A stretch of 64,000 nt of DNA, taken from Paenibacillus foliorum (GTDB taxonomy: Bacteria > Bacillota > Bacilli > Paenibacillales > NBRC-103111). Both the position numbers and the translations under genes were made by a program. Below are positions 24,820 through 34,490 of this stretch, one piece after another. Every line of letters starts with the position of its first letter. Position 1 is the first letter of the stretch. The stretch is from positions 248,001 to 312,000 of the forward strand of contig NZ_WHOD01000055.1 of the NCBI RefSeq assembly GCF_013141765.1, written 5' to 3'. The notes under the pieces are model-generated. The model made no database searches. It saw only the letters and a list, made by a program, of their open reading frames with translations, and had not been told where the DNA came from.

Positions 24820-26202
24820 ATGATGAAAAACATCGAAATCACTCAAACAGGATCTTGCTGTGCATCACCGATAAGAAAAGAAGAATCAGGAAACGATCAA
24901 CGAACCTTGAATCATTTGCCCGTGGTCATTATCGGAGCTGGTCCAATCGGTCTAGCGGCTGCAGCTCATTTAGTGGAGAGAGGGGAGAAATTCATTCTAC
25001 TAGAGTCAGGTGAACATGTTGGTCATAATGTTTCAGAGTGGGGCCATGTTCGCTTATTCTCTCCATGGCAATACAATGTTGATAAAACGGCCGAAAGATT
25101 ATTAACCTCCCAGGGTGGGGTAGCTCCTGAACCTGATGAACTGCCTACAGGATATGAATTATTGGAGCGATATTTATTGCCACTTTCACAGCTGCCAGAT
25201 ATCGAATCTCGACTTATTCTAAACACGAAAGTAGTAGCAGTCAGTAGAAAAGATACGGATAAAATGAAATCTACGAATCGCGAGAGTAATCCTTTTGAGC
25301 TATATGCAGAAGTTAATGGAATGCTTCAGGTTTATGAGGCTAAAGCAGTAATTGATGCTTCGGGAACCTGGGGACATTCCAATCCACTTTATGCAAGTGG
25401 TGTATGGACGCAAGAAGAACAATTACTTAGTAACAATATCTTCTATGGTATTCCTGATATAAAAGGGAAAGACGGGGATAAGTATATTGGTAAGCGTATT
25501 GCAGTTGTCGGTGGAGGCCATTCGGCTTTAAATACGCTACTAGAGCTCGCGGAATTAAAGGAATCCTATCCAGAAACGGAAATTATATGGCTTATGCGAA
25601 AAAACAAAGTGGAGGATGCATACGGCGGGGAAGAGAACGATCAGCTTGCAGCGCGAGGAGAGCTTGGAACGCGCATTCATCATCTGGTAGATTCGAAACA
25701 AATCAAAATCATGACTCCGTTCAAAATCCAACAAGTAAAATCCAAAGAATCAAAAATTACAATAAGTGGAATGCTTAATCAGACAGCTATGGATATAACT
25801 GAAGTGGACGGAATTATTGTAAATGCAGGAAGCCGGCCGGATTTCTCCTTCCTGAGGGAGCTGCGCTTAAGCATTGATCAAGCTACGGAAAGTGTAGATA
25901 CGTTAGCGCCACTTATCGATCCCAATGTTCATAGCTGCGGTACCGTGCGTCCACATGGTGAAAAAGAGCTACGTCATGTAGAAAAGGGATTTTATATCGT
26001 TGGAATGAAAAGCTACGGTCGCGCACCAACCTTCCTCATGGCAACCGGTTATGAACAAGTTAGATCCGTAGTTGCCTATTTGGCAGGGGATTATGAAGCA
26101 GCTTTGAAGGTAGAACTGGATTTACCAGAAACAGGTGTATGTAGTATAACTAATTCACCTTCGGAGAGCCCCGAAAGTTGTTGTACCCCCAGCGTAGGTT
26201 AG
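24820..26202 (+). CDS. FAD/NAD(P)-dependent oxidoreductase with terminal cysteine pairs
   Basis: 460 residues. FAD-binding GAGPIGLAAAAHL at 39-51 and an E-S ending of that Rossmann unit are followed by GHNVSEWGHVRLFSPW. NADPH-binding VVGGGHSALN lies near 229-238, the arrangement of flavin monooxygenases and flavin disulfide-type reductases. Beyond the enzyme core are Cys13-Cys14 (TGSCCASP) and Cys441 plus Cys454-Cys455 (PESCCTPSVG). The paired cysteines at both ends mirror those of the MarR regulator next door. It might oxidise or reduce arsenicals, as ArsO/ArsV-type flavoproteins do, but the substrate is not established. The ATG has an AGGAGG site. Confidence 0.8.
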   Translation: MMKNIEITQTGSCCASPIRKEESGNDQRTLNHLPVVIIGAGPIGLAAAAHLVERGEKFILLESGEHVGHNVSEWGHVRLFSPWQYNVDKTAERLLTSQGGVAPEPDELPTGYELLERYLLPLSQLPDIESRLILNTKVVAVSRKDTDKMKSTNRESNPFELYAEVNGMLQVYEAKAVIDASGTWGHSNPLYASGVWTQEEQLLSNNIFYGIPDIKGKDGDKYIGKRIAVVGGGHSALNTLLELAELKESYPETEIIWLMRKNKVEDAYGGEENDQLAARGELGTRIHHLVDSKQIKIMTPFKIQQVKSKESKITISGMLNQTAMDITEVDGIIVNAGSRPDFSFLRELRLSIDQATESVDTLAPLIDPNVHSCGTVRPHGEKELRHVEKGFYIVGMKSYGRAPTFLMATGYEQVRSVVAYLAGDYEAALKVELDLPETGVCSITNSPSESPESCCTPSVG

Positions 26203-26250
26203 GGGTATTGATTGAATTCTTTCACGTCACTAAGCGTGTGAATGTTTACC

Positions 26251-26276
26251 AAGAGCCTCCATTATTGGAGGTTCTT
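26251..26276 (+). terminator. Terminator after FAD oxidoreductase
   Basis: AGAGCCTCCA pairs with TGGAGGTTCT with one wobble, then TTTT. Confidence 0.8.
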
Positions 26277-26389
26277 TTGATTAGTAAACTTATCGGAATT
26301 AGTATGTCAAGCCCAATTAATATTGTCCAATGAGCAAAGAAACATATTGGGCATATGATATATAAATTCCAATGGAAGGAAGCCACAAA

Positions 26390-26707
26390 ATGAGTTATCA
26401 AATGGGACTACATCAAGAAAAAGTCTTATATCACGCAGACAGTAATTCAATCCAAACTCTAAAATCCATTAGAACCCATTTACACAATGTTTGCAGACAT
26501 CATGCGAATCATTTTGTAAGAATTGAGACCATTGATGGTCAAGTTTTCATGGGGAGGATCGTAAAGTGCGAGAGGGGCTTATTGTATTTAGCAGTTCCAA
26601 ATCAAGGGGCAAATCGTGCTTTCTTTAATCCTTATCACAACAATGACGAACTTATTCTTACCTTAGTCCTTTATGAGCTGCTTGTAATCACTTTGTTATA
26701 TACGTAA
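26390..26707 (+). CDS. Small Sm-like/coat-type hypothetical protein
   Basis: About 105 residues from ATG 26390 (GGAAGG site). The centre (HANHFVRIETIDGQVFMGRIVKC) is one beta-rich Sm-like unit like those in the protein at 6085-6753. The C-terminus (ELILTLVLYELLVITLLYT) is a hydrophobic anchor. Small proteins with this layout are common in spore-forming Bacillales; a coat or membrane role is inference. A terminator follows at 26717-26740. Confidence 0.65.
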   Translation: MSYQMGLHQEKVLYHADSNSIQTLKSIRTHLHNVCRHHANHFVRIETIDGQVFMGRIVKCERGLLYLAVPNQGANRAFFNPYHNNDELILTLVLYELLVITLLYT

Positions 26708-26716
26708 CATTTAAAG

Positions 26717-26740
26717 AGCCTACAACAGTAGGCTTTTTTA
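26717..26740 (+). terminator. Terminator
   Basis: AGCCTAC (26717-26723) pairs with GTAGGCT (26728-26734), then a T-run. Confidence 0.85.
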
Positions 26741-27246
26741 ATTTTGAGCAGACAAACTCAGAATGCATAACGAAAACGCTTTTAAGGATTTAACTCTGGG
26801 CGATTAAGAACATCAAGCTGCGTCCATCGATCATTCTCATGAGTCGGCGTTATCCCGTTCGGAGTGATAGAGAAAGCTGGCCGCTATGAATGAGCAGCAA
26901 GGAAGTTAAAGGGACGTTTGGTCCTGCTTTTATCAAAAGTCCCCGCCAATTTACGGCGGGGACTTTTTGACGGTAGCGGAAAAATATCGAGTGACAAGAA
27001 CTTTATCTCATTAATCACCGCGTGAATCGCGTTTTTTAGTATCAGATTATCTGCTGGTTGGATATTCGCTTCCCATTATATGTATGACGCAACGAAGGAG
27101 GCTAATTATTTGTATCTCGAGGTTGTTGAGGAAGAGGGAATAATAGGGCTCAGGATATTAGAAAACTAAAATATACGTAATTTCTATAGCAAGATTATCG
27201 GAGAAGATTTATTATAGAACAAAATAAACCAAAATTGGGTGATTGA
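26741..27246. other. 500-base region with a strong terminator and a possible short peptide
   Basis: No recognised gene. A very strong terminator at 26937-26970 has no obvious gene before it. A TTG frame at 27110-27169 with an AAGGAGG site would give a 19-residue peptide, MYLEVVEEEGIIGLRILEN. It may be a leader peptide or chance. Confidence 0.4.
26937..26970 (+). terminator. Strong GC-rich terminator
   Basis: AAGTCCCCGCC (26937-26947) pairs perfectly with GGCGGGGACTT (26955-26965), followed by TTT. Confidence 0.85.
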
Positions 27247-29058
27247 ATGTTGGGTTTTAAGAAACCTAAGATAAACTACAAGAATAAGTTAATTATTACT
27301 TTTGTGCTGGTCGCTTTCTTGCCGTCAATCTTCATGCATTACATAACTTATTGGAATTCAACAAAAGCAATGAAAACAAAAATAAACGAATTGGTTAACT
27401 ATAATTTGATCCAGACGAATAAAAATCTCAACGCAAGCTTATCCGAATATGATGATACTTTATATCAATTAATTGTTGATACAGACTTTGCCAAATCGAC
27501 CGATAAACTGCTTCACGGCTCTGATTTTGATAAGCTTATTCACTCAGATGTGGTTCAAAAGGTGTTTTCCGGATATTCAAACTCTAAGGAAGGGATTCAA
27601 GGCATTACCTTTTTTGATAATAATGGAGTAGTTCTAGTGTCTTATGATAAAAAAACTGGTTCATCATGGAATCAAAATAGGGATGCTGCGCCGTACCTAT
27701 TGAAGTTGAAAAACTTACAACAGGGTCCTCTCATTACCGTAACAGAAAAAGTGAAGGCTGACGATATTAAGGAGCACAACGTATTTCATATCGCTAGAAA
27801 GGTGTTTGGCATATCGTCAGGGCAACTGGAAATAATGGGATACCTCATCATGGATTTGGATGAATCCATTCTTTCTAAGGCATCCAGCATTTCGTTAATG
27901 GATAACCAAGCGGACCGAATTACAAGCATTAACTTTTTAATAGATGGCACTAGAAATATTGTGACATTCCCGGAGAAAGAAAAGATCGGGACGAGCTTTC
28001 TCAACCTATTGAACACAAAGAATTCATCTTTAGAAAATCTTCCCCAGCAGGCGGTGGTTATGGGACAGTCATCCATCATTAACTACTACCCAAATGAGCA
28101 GACAGGTTGGACTATTGTAAATGTAACTAGCGAAGAGAAAATGTTTTCGGAGATATACTCCATGCAGAAAATTAATATTTGGATGGCAATTATAGTGTTT
28201 TCATTTTCGATTCTACTCATTATATATTTCTCTGGCCTTCTTACCCAATCCATACGGAAAATTGTGAATGCGATGCGGATAGCCGAGCAAGGTAACCTTA
28301 AAGTAAAGTTAGAGGATAATGCAAGCGATGAAATTTCAATTATTGCTTCTAGTTACAATAAGATGATGACGACTATCAATGAGTTGATGGAAGAAACGAA
28401 GATAGCTGTTCAAAAACAAAAGGAGTCAGAAATCCGATCTTTAGAAGCTCAGATCAATCCGCATTTTTTATATAATACATTGGATTCAATCAATTGGATG
28501 GCCATCGACAAAGAAGAGCATGATATCAGTCGGATGTTAAAGGGGCTTGCCCTTATTCTGCGTTATAGCGTGAGCTACAGCAATCAAATGGTGCTGCTAG
28601 CTCAAGAGCTCGAGTGGTTGGAGCAATATTTGTTTCTGCAAAAAAATCGATTTAACGACTCATTTCAATACTACATACATATCGATCCAGAGCTGAAAAA
28701 GGCTAAAATCTATAAACTGTTACTCCAGCCATTCGTCGAAAATACGATCATACATGGTTTCGCAGGAATGAAAGCTGGCGCCGAGCTGCACATTCACTTT
28801 TATATTTTGGACGAAAGCTTCTTATGCATTGAAATAGAAGATAACGGCTGCGGTATGGAAGAAACCGTTGTTAAAGGTATGATGGAAAGCACAACCAAGG
28901 ATACATCGGGAACAAGCTTTGGAATAGGAATACGGAATGTGATGGAGAGATTGTATTTATATTACGGAGATCAAGCGAATTGCACAATTGAGAGCACTCG
29001 GGGTCAAGGCACCAAAGTCAGTATCATTGTACCGCTGCTGAAGGAGGGAAATGCATGA
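27247..29058 (+). CDS. YesM-type sensor histidine kinase
   Basis: 603 residues. The first helix is at about 15-32 (LIITFVLVAFLPSIF), then an extracellular sensor region of about 270 residues and a second helix at about 310-330 (WMAIIVFSFSILLIIYFSGLL). A HAMP domain follows, and the His_kinase motif EAQINPHFLYNTLDSINW carries the phospho-accepting His406. The ATPase part has VENTIIHG (N-box), EIEDNGCGM and GIGIRNVMERL. It overlaps the response regulator start by four bases (ATGA), so the two are translationally coupled. It probably senses extracellular sugar together with the nearby binding protein. Confidence 0.93.
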   Translation: MLGFKKPKINYKNKLIITFVLVAFLPSIFMHYITYWNSTKAMKTKINELVNYNLIQTNKNLNASLSEYDDTLYQLIVDTDFAKSTDKLLHGSDFDKLIHSDVVQKVFSGYSNSKEGIQGITFFDNNGVVLVSYDKKTGSSWNQNRDAAPYLLKLKNLQQGPLITVTEKVKADDIKEHNVFHIARKVFGISSGQLEIMGYLIMDLDESILSKASSISLMDNQADRITSINFLIDGTRNIVTFPEKEKIGTSFLNLLNTKNSSLENLPQQAVVMGQSSIINYYPNEQTGWTIVNVTSEEKMFSEIYSMQKINIWMAIIVFSFSILLIIYFSGLLTQSIRKIVNAMRIAEQGNLKVKLEDNASDEISIIASSYNKMMTTINELMEETKIAVQKQKESEIRSLEAQINPHFLYNTLDSINWMAIDKEEHDISRMLKGLALILRYSVSYSNQMVLLAQELEWLEQYLFLQKNRFNDSFQYYIHIDPELKKAKIYKLLLQPFVENTIIHGFAGMKAGAELHIHFYILDESFLCIEIEDNGCGMEETVVKGMMESTTKDTSGTSFGIGIRNVMERLYLYYGDQANCTIESTRGQGTKVSIIVPLLKEGNA

Positions 29059-30602
29059 GAATTATAGTAGTTGAAGATGAAGACAGAATCCGTAAAGGCA
29101 TTTCTCGATTGATCCACAAATTAAGCGATGTGTACCAAGTTGTCGGAGAATGCGAGAATGGCCTGGAAGGTATAGCCTCTATTAAACAAATGAAGCCAGA
29201 TCTGGTCATTACGGATATTAGAATGCCTTTAATGGGTGGAATTGAAATGTTGGAGGCTCTGAAGGAAGAAGGCATCACACCGAGAACGGTTATTTTAAGC
29301 GGTTATTCCGAATTTGAATTCGCGCGAAAAGCCTTGCAGATCGGTTTCGTCATCGAGTATTTACTGAAACCGATTACAGCAGATGATTTAAAGCAAGTGC
29401 TCCTGAATGCGGAGAAAGATATGACCAACGATCTGCAGAATGGAATACCCGCAACTGAAAGCAGTATGGATCGCGAGCAAGTGGTCAAACTCATGCTCAC
29501 ACAAGCGGACGTTGATGTTGAACGTATACCTGAGCACGTCAAACAATGGATCGGAGAAGACGATTCTTCGACTCGCTATATCGCATCCGTCTATATCGGC
29601 AAATCTTCCGAGGAATTGCTGTTGGAAGTAAAAAGCACCCTTCATCACATTTTAGGGCAGGACAGCAGGATCAATGATTTTACGTTAGTTGAAATTCCGG
29701 AGCTATTTGAAATCAATATTTTACTCCATATGAAGTCATCAAAGCCAAATATGAGCAGCCTGTGGGAACATCTGATTACAAAGCTTTATTCCTTGCAGTT
29801 GGACGATTTCGTCATTACCTGGACGATCCTTCCTCATATCAAAAATTTAAAAATCGAAATGCTTAATGTCAGGTCCATGCGTAAGTGGGCTCTGATTATC
29901 GGTACTCGTAAAGCTTTGGATAAACATATGATTAGCAACGTGACAAGAGGAGCTTTTCATTACTCAACCGAGTGGGAACAGCGAATAAAAGAAGCGGTAT
30001 CAAGCCATGATCAGGCAAGGCTTAGATCAGAGGCGGAGCTCTTTGTAGAGTATTGCATAAGAGAGGCTGCCGAGCCGCAGCATGTCATTGATGCTTGCAT
30101 TCAGTTTGCAGCTGCGATTCTGTACGTGGCGGGAGTTATCCTTGGGGAAGTCAAAATTGCAAAAGAACAGAAAGATATATATAATCGGCTTTCGCTTGTG
30201 CAGACGCCCTATGAGCTGAAGGAAGTGTTCCGGGACACCACTGACAAGATTGCTGAAGGATTTATAACGTTGCCTAAATCGCATAGTCTTGTAATCAATA
30301 AAGCGGTGAAAATGATACAGGATAAATATCAAAGTGGGATTACACTGGAGGAGCTAGCGAATTTATTTTGCATAACACCAGAATATTTGAGTTCATTATT
30401 TCAAAAAGAGCTGGGCATTTCTTTTACATCATTTATCAAAGAATTGAGAATTAGGAAGGCAAAAGAGCTGTTGATTTTGAATAAGCTGAAAGCGTTTGAA
30501 ATTGCGGAACAAGTAGGGTACTCGGACGCAAAATATTTCTCGCGTGTGTTTAAAGAGGCTACGGGGCATACGCCAGGAGAGTTTCAAAGGCTTTATCGTT
30601 AG
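29055..30602 (+). CDS. YesN-type response regulator with AraC DNA-binding domain
   Basis: 515 residues. The receiver has acid pocket EDED and phospho-acceptor Asp54 in VITDIRMP. The long middle region is unassigned. The C-terminal AraC domain begins around KAVKMIQDKYQSGITLEEL and includes NLFCITPEYLSSLFQKE and QVGYSDAKYFSRVFKEATG. It is coupled to the kinase and likely activates the binding-protein gene downstream. Confidence 0.93.
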   Translation: MRIIVVEDEDRIRKGISRLIHKLSDVYQVVGECENGLEGIASIKQMKPDLVITDIRMPLMGGIEMLEALKEEGITPRTVILSGYSEFEFARKALQIGFVIEYLLKPITADDLKQVLLNAEKDMTNDLQNGIPATESSMDREQVVKLMLTQADVDVERIPEHVKQWIGEDDSSTRYIASVYIGKSSEELLLEVKSTLHHILGQDSRINDFTLVEIPELFEINILLHMKSSKPNMSSLWEHLITKLYSLQLDDFVITWTILPHIKNLKIEMLNVRSMRKWALIIGTRKALDKHMISNVTRGAFHYSTEWEQRIKEAVSSHDQARLRSEAELFVEYCIREAAEPQHVIDACIQFAAAILYVAGVILGEVKIAKEQKDIYNRLSLVQTPYELKEVFRDTTDKIAEGFITLPKSHSLVINKAVKMIQDKYQSGITLEELANLFCITPEYLSSLFQKELGISFTSFIKELRIRKAKELLILNKLKAFEIAEQVGYSDAKYFSRVFKEATGHTPGEFQRLYR

Positions 30603-30761
30603 CTGAAAAGCTTTTATGACCTATAGACAGCGCAATCAGGCTATATATAGAGGTTAATCTATATTAAAACTGTCCACTATTCTTAAAATATTAGAATTAT
30701 CACAACGCTCACCAGCGTTTATGATGAGTATGTGTTCAACTACAGGAGGTCTGGTCCAAAA

Positions 30762-32108
30762 TTGAAGAAGGTTATAAGGAAATCATGTTTGATCGGTTCC
30801 ATGTTAGTTGTCTTGGCGGGATGTTTTGGCGAGACGAATAGGGAATCGGTCAGAACTACGGAAGGCACACCGTCTTCTGAAGCTGTAGCCCAGACGCCAG
30901 ATAAGGAATTGTTCATCTTCACAGCTTGGCCATCATATTTCGCAAAGAAAGAAATTTTTGAGAGGCAAATCGGTCAATTTATAAAAAAGAAGTTCCCGGA
31001 TATCAAAATCAAGCATGTTGCCTGGGATAATCCGGGTAAACGATATGAAGACATGATTGCAAACGGTACCATTCCTGATATTATCTTCGACGATGTTCGC
31101 CGTAATACATACAGGCAGGTACGAAGGTTCAAAATGGAATTTGATATGACAGATTTAATCAAAAAGTATAATTTCGATACGAGTACGTTGAATCCGGCCT
31201 TTATGCAGCATTCAATCAACTCATCGGACGGTAAACTATACTCGTTGCCCTATAATTCTAATGAATATGTGATGGTTTACAATAAAGAGATTTTTGATAA
31301 GGCAGGATTAGATTATCCGAAAGATGGAATGACTTGGGACGATGCTTACGAGTTAGCCAAAAAGCTAACCCGACAAGAGGGAGACATTCCCTATAGAGGC
31401 TTCCAAATGAATCCTGCCGCTTACTTGCGATTCAATCAACTGTCGGAGCCAGGGCTTGATCCGAACGAAAATCAAGCCTCCATGGTTTCTGATAAATGGA
31501 CGAAAATTGTTGATAATCTTAGACGTTTCTACGAAATTCCAGGCAATCCCTTGGTCAATACGAATGAATTCTCCAGAGGTCGTGTTGCAATGGTCATAGA
31601 CTCGATGGAAAATGTAACGAAATTTGTGACCGAAAACAAAAACTTGAATTTCGATTTCGCTTCGGCTCCGATTTTTCCGGAAGCTCTGAAGTCCAGATTT
31701 CAGCCAAATACATACGGCATGTTTATCACAAATCAATCCAATAATAAGGACTTGGCTTTCCAGGTTATCGCTTATCTGTTATCTCCTGAGATTCAAGTGG
31801 AGATAGCCAAGCAAGGGATCATGGTTCCGCTCAAGGATACTGCAGCTCAACAAGCTTTTGGCCAAGCTGTACCAGAGTGGCAAGGAAAGCACATACAATC
31901 ATTATTTGCTCTGAATAGTGCGAAGCCGCCTTCTCGTAAGCCAGGCCTGACCTTTATAAACGAAGATACGTATCTGATGTGGAGAATGATTTCATCGGAT
32001 TCAATTGACACTCAAACAGCATTAAGAAAGACCAATGAATCCATGAACAAGAACATAGAAGAGGCAACAAAAACTCAGAAGGAAGGTGGGATTAGCGAGT
32101 ACGATTGA
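30762..32108 (+). CDS. Orphan ABC solute-binding lipoprotein (family 1, sugar type)
   Basis: About 448 residues from TTG 30762; AGGAGG lies at 30744-30749. MLVVLAGCFG is a lipobox with Cys21. The fold has ESBP family 1 features: hinge segments IPDIIFDDVRRNTY, LYSLPYNSNEYVMVYNKEIF and the AYLLSPEIQVEIAKQGIMVPL end. No permease or ATPase gene follows (an AraC regulator does), so it either uses distant permeases or acts as a receptor for the YesM kinase. Confidence 0.9.
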   Translation: MKKVIRKSCLIGSMLVVLAGCFGETNRESVRTTEGTPSSEAVAQTPDKELFIFTAWPSYFAKKEIFERQIGQFIKKKFPDIKIKHVAWDNPGKRYEDMIANGTIPDIIFDDVRRNTYRQVRRFKMEFDMTDLIKKYNFDTSTLNPAFMQHSINSSDGKLYSLPYNSNEYVMVYNKEIFDKAGLDYPKDGMTWDDAYELAKKLTRQEGDIPYRGFQMNPAAYLRFNQLSEPGLDPNENQASMVSDKWTKIVDNLRRFYEIPGNPLVNTNEFSRGRVAMVIDSMENVTKFVTENKNLNFDFASAPIFPEALKSRFQPNTYGMFITNQSNNKDLAFQVIAYLLSPEIQVEIAKQGIMVPLKDTAAQQAFGQAVPEWQGKHIQSLFALNSAKPPSRKPGLTFINEDTYLMWRMISSDSIDTQTALRKTNESMNKNIEEATKTQKEGGISEYD

Positions 32109-32206
32109 GGTTAACATCCTGCTAATCTCTGAAAATAACATAAAGGCTAGTAGGTTAATATAGGGAAATCTGCTGGCCGGATTTACGAGAGTGAGGTGTA
32201 TAGAAC

Positions 32207-33070
32207 TTGTTCGAAAAAATAGAGCATATGAATGAGGTTTCCTCCGATGAGGGCCACATCACTATTAGTTTAAACAGTTATGAGAAAGCGTTTACAGATG
32301 TTCAGCAAATACTTGAATTTACTAGTATCAGCTTGGTAGTAGAAGGCTCAGGTCATCTACATATTGAGGATCAAGTAATTCCAGTTAAGCATGGGGATAT
32401 GTTTATCATTCCCAGTGGGATTCCGCATACTTATCGGCCTCATTCCCGAAGACAAGATCATGCGCTCGTTGTATACAAATGTCTATTCAACGCTGAAATC
32501 CTTAGAGATTGGAAAGCGCTTTTACCGGTTGGGTCTAAAATGGTTGAAATCGTTTACAAGCCTGATAAATGCACGGATCGCTGGCTTCATTATGAGGATA
32601 GACACAATATTTTCTTTGAGATGGTTCAAAAGATGTATTCGGAATATTTGAAGCGTTACACCGGATATGAAGCTTTGCTTGTTTCGAGTCTTGTTCAAAT
32701 ACTGGTTATGCTTCAGCGTGCTGCTATGAATTCAGAGAATCCCACAACAATTAATAAAATGGAAGAAATTATTCAATTCATCAAATGCAACTCTACCCAG
32801 AACATTACCGTACAAGAAGTTGCCGAAAATTTCTATTTAAGTTCGAGTCATTTCCAACGGTTGTTCAAGAGAACGACAGATTCAACCTTTACCCAGTATT
32901 TGCAAAATATTAGGGTTCAAAAGAGCTGCGAGCTTTTGATATCTACGGATATACCCATTTATCAGGTTGCCAATCAAGTAGGCTACTTGGATATGAAATT
33001 TTTTCATGCGCTATTCCGAAAAAAAATGGGGATCACGCCAAGCCAATATCGCAAAAACCAAAGTAGATGA
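32207..33070 (+). CDS. AraC-family regulator with N-terminal cupin
   Basis: 287 residues from TTG 32207 (GTGAGGTG site). The N-terminal cupin (GSGHLHIEDQVIPVKHGDMF and IPSGIPHTYRP) is the sugar-binding arm typical of AraC/RhaS-like proteins. The C-terminal two-helix-turn-helix has VQEVAENFYLSSSHFQRLFK and ANQVGYLDMKFFHALF, ending GITPSQYRKN. It lies 98 bases after the binding protein on the same strand, so it may be part of the same sugar-response module. Confidence 0.9.
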   Translation: MFEKIEHMNEVSSDEGHITISLNSYEKAFTDVQQILEFTSISLVVEGSGHLHIEDQVIPVKHGDMFIIPSGIPHTYRPHSRRQDHALVVYKCLFNAEILRDWKALLPVGSKMVEIVYKPDKCTDRWLHYEDRHNIFFEMVQKMYSEYLKRYTGYEALLVSSLVQILVMLQRAAMNSENPTTINKMEEIIQFIKCNSTQNITVQEVAENFYLSSSHFQRLFKRTTDSTFTQYLQNIRVQKSCELLISTDIPIYQVANQVGYLDMKFFHALFRKKMGITPSQYRKNQSR

Positions 33071-33133
33071 TAATTAACTTATACCCTATTATGGGGATAA
33101 TATAGATAGCTCAATAACATTAAGAACAAAGAT

Positions 33134-33158
33134 AAGGCTGCCGGCGAACGGCAGCCTT
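33134..33158. repeat. Dispersed hairpin repeat copy, probable bidirectional terminator
   Basis: AAGGCTGCCG (33134-33143) pairs perfectly with CGGCAGCCTT (33149-33158) between convergent genes. GATAGCTCAATAA lies just upstream, as in other copies of the family. Confidence 0.6.
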
Positions 33159-33185
33159 CATGATCGCAAGATCAGGTCTTTCCAA

Positions 33186-33590
33186 CTAATCAGCAATATT
33201 CCGGGTATAGTATTCGATTATATCCTTGCGGCGAATAATACCTAGGAAGACGCGATCGGCGTCTACGACCGGAACGAAGTTCTGATCGGCCGCCAGCGCC
33301 AGCATATCGTCCAAATCGGCGCTGATCGCGACGCATTCGACTTTCGTCCGTTTTTTGATGGAGACGACAGGAATTTCGTGCATCATATCGAAGCCGAGGC
33401 CGGGTGTGGCTTTCAGCTTCCATAACAAATCTCCCTCGGATAGCGTTCCGAAATATAAGCCATTTTCGTCCAAGATCGGAATGGCCGTATAGTGGCTCGC
33501 CTCTAATTTATCCATGGCTTCTTTCATATTAGAGGATGTCATGAGGTATGAGACCTCGTTCTTGGGATATAGAAACGATTTGATGTCCAT
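33186..33590 (-). CDS. Tandem CBS-domain protein
   Basis: 134 residues from ATG 33590 (AAAGGAGCG site); a longer frame to 33716 has no ribosome site. Two CBS motifs are seen: AMDKLEASHYTAIPILDENGLYFGTLSEGDLL and CVAISADLDDMLALAADQNFV with PVVDADRVFLGIIRRKDII. CBS pairs bind adenine nucleotides and regulate partners; none is fused here. It is reminiscent of the AcuB/YkuL group. Confidence 0.9.
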   Translation of the reverse strand: MDIKSFLYPKNEVSYLMTSSNMKEAMDKLEASHYTAIPILDENGLYFGTLSEGDLLWKLKATPGLGFDMMHEIPVVSIKKRTKVECVAISADLDDMLALAADQNFVPVVDADRVFLGIIRRKDIIEYYTRNIAD

Positions 33591-33886
33591 TGAATCACGC
33601 TCCTTTTGTATATTAAAGCACATTTCGTCGCGGGGCGCATGTGGAAGTGAATGGGGCACACCTAACATTATCGAATAATGGATGCTAAAAGTTCTGTCGA
33701 AAGACAAAAAGGTCATTCCTCTTAGGGGATTGACCTCTTTTCGCTAACTGGCAGTTATTCGTGGTTGTTGCTAATTATCAGGTAATTATGATGAAGTTAT
33801 CAGGTGAAAGTTAGTAATGAGAGTAGGAATTTAATGGTAAGATTTATTGTAAAGCCTTAACCACCTTGGAAAGAGGAGTTGCCTTG

Positions 33887-34450
33887 ATGAAAAGGTTAGT
33901 GATCATTACAGTCGGTAAAACCCACAGCGGGAAAACTACATTTGCTAAAGCATTAGAGCAACAATTACACAACTCACTTGTGATTGACCAAGATAACCAT
34001 GCCGATTTCATCAACACGTATTACAAAACTTTACTACCAAGACAAGGACCTAATACTATTAAATACGCCATTACTCAAACAATTGTAGATTATGCTATTA
34101 ATCAGACCCAATTTCATCTAATTCTTTGCAACTCAAATCGCTCTCGCAAAGGTCGGCTGGAGCTACTCTCACATTTTGAAAATAAAAGCTTTATCAGCAT
34201 CCTTGTCAATTTTGACATTCCAGATTGTGTTCTTCAAGCAAGAGTTACTAATAGTCAGCGAAACACAAATGTATTTAGGAGTGCTTCTACTTTTGAGGAA
34301 GTACTTATTCGACAACAAGCTGATTCTCATAAAATTGAAGTGTTAGCACCAACAGATGGAGAAGCTGACCACTTATTTGTAATCAAAAGCGCTGATGATG
34401 TTCAGTCAGTTATTGAATTAATCGTCAATATTGCTCAAGGTTTAGCATAA
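33887..34450 (+). CDS. P-loop ATP-binding protein (kinase-like)
   Basis: About 187 residues from ATG 33887 with a GAGGAG site. Walker A is GKTHSGKTTFAKAL, followed by VIDQDNHADF (a DxD-type substrate site as in zeta-toxin/chloramphenicol phosphotransferase-like kinases) and LILCNSNRSRKGR. Arginines of a lid lie in ARVTNSQRNTNVFRS. The fold is that of AAA_33/nucleotide-kinase-like proteins; the substrate is unknown. Confidence 0.75.
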   Translation: MKRLVIITVGKTHSGKTTFAKALEQQLHNSLVIDQDNHADFINTYYKTLLPRQGPNTIKYAITQTIVDYAINQTQFHLILCNSNRSRKGRLELLSHFENKSFISILVNFDIPDCVLQARVTNSQRNTNVFRSASTFEEVLIRQQADSHKIEVLAPTDGEADHLFVIKSADDVQSVIELIVNIAQGLA

Positions 34451-34490
34451 TACGGATCACGACGAAGTTTGTTTGCTACAAATGGTGGAC

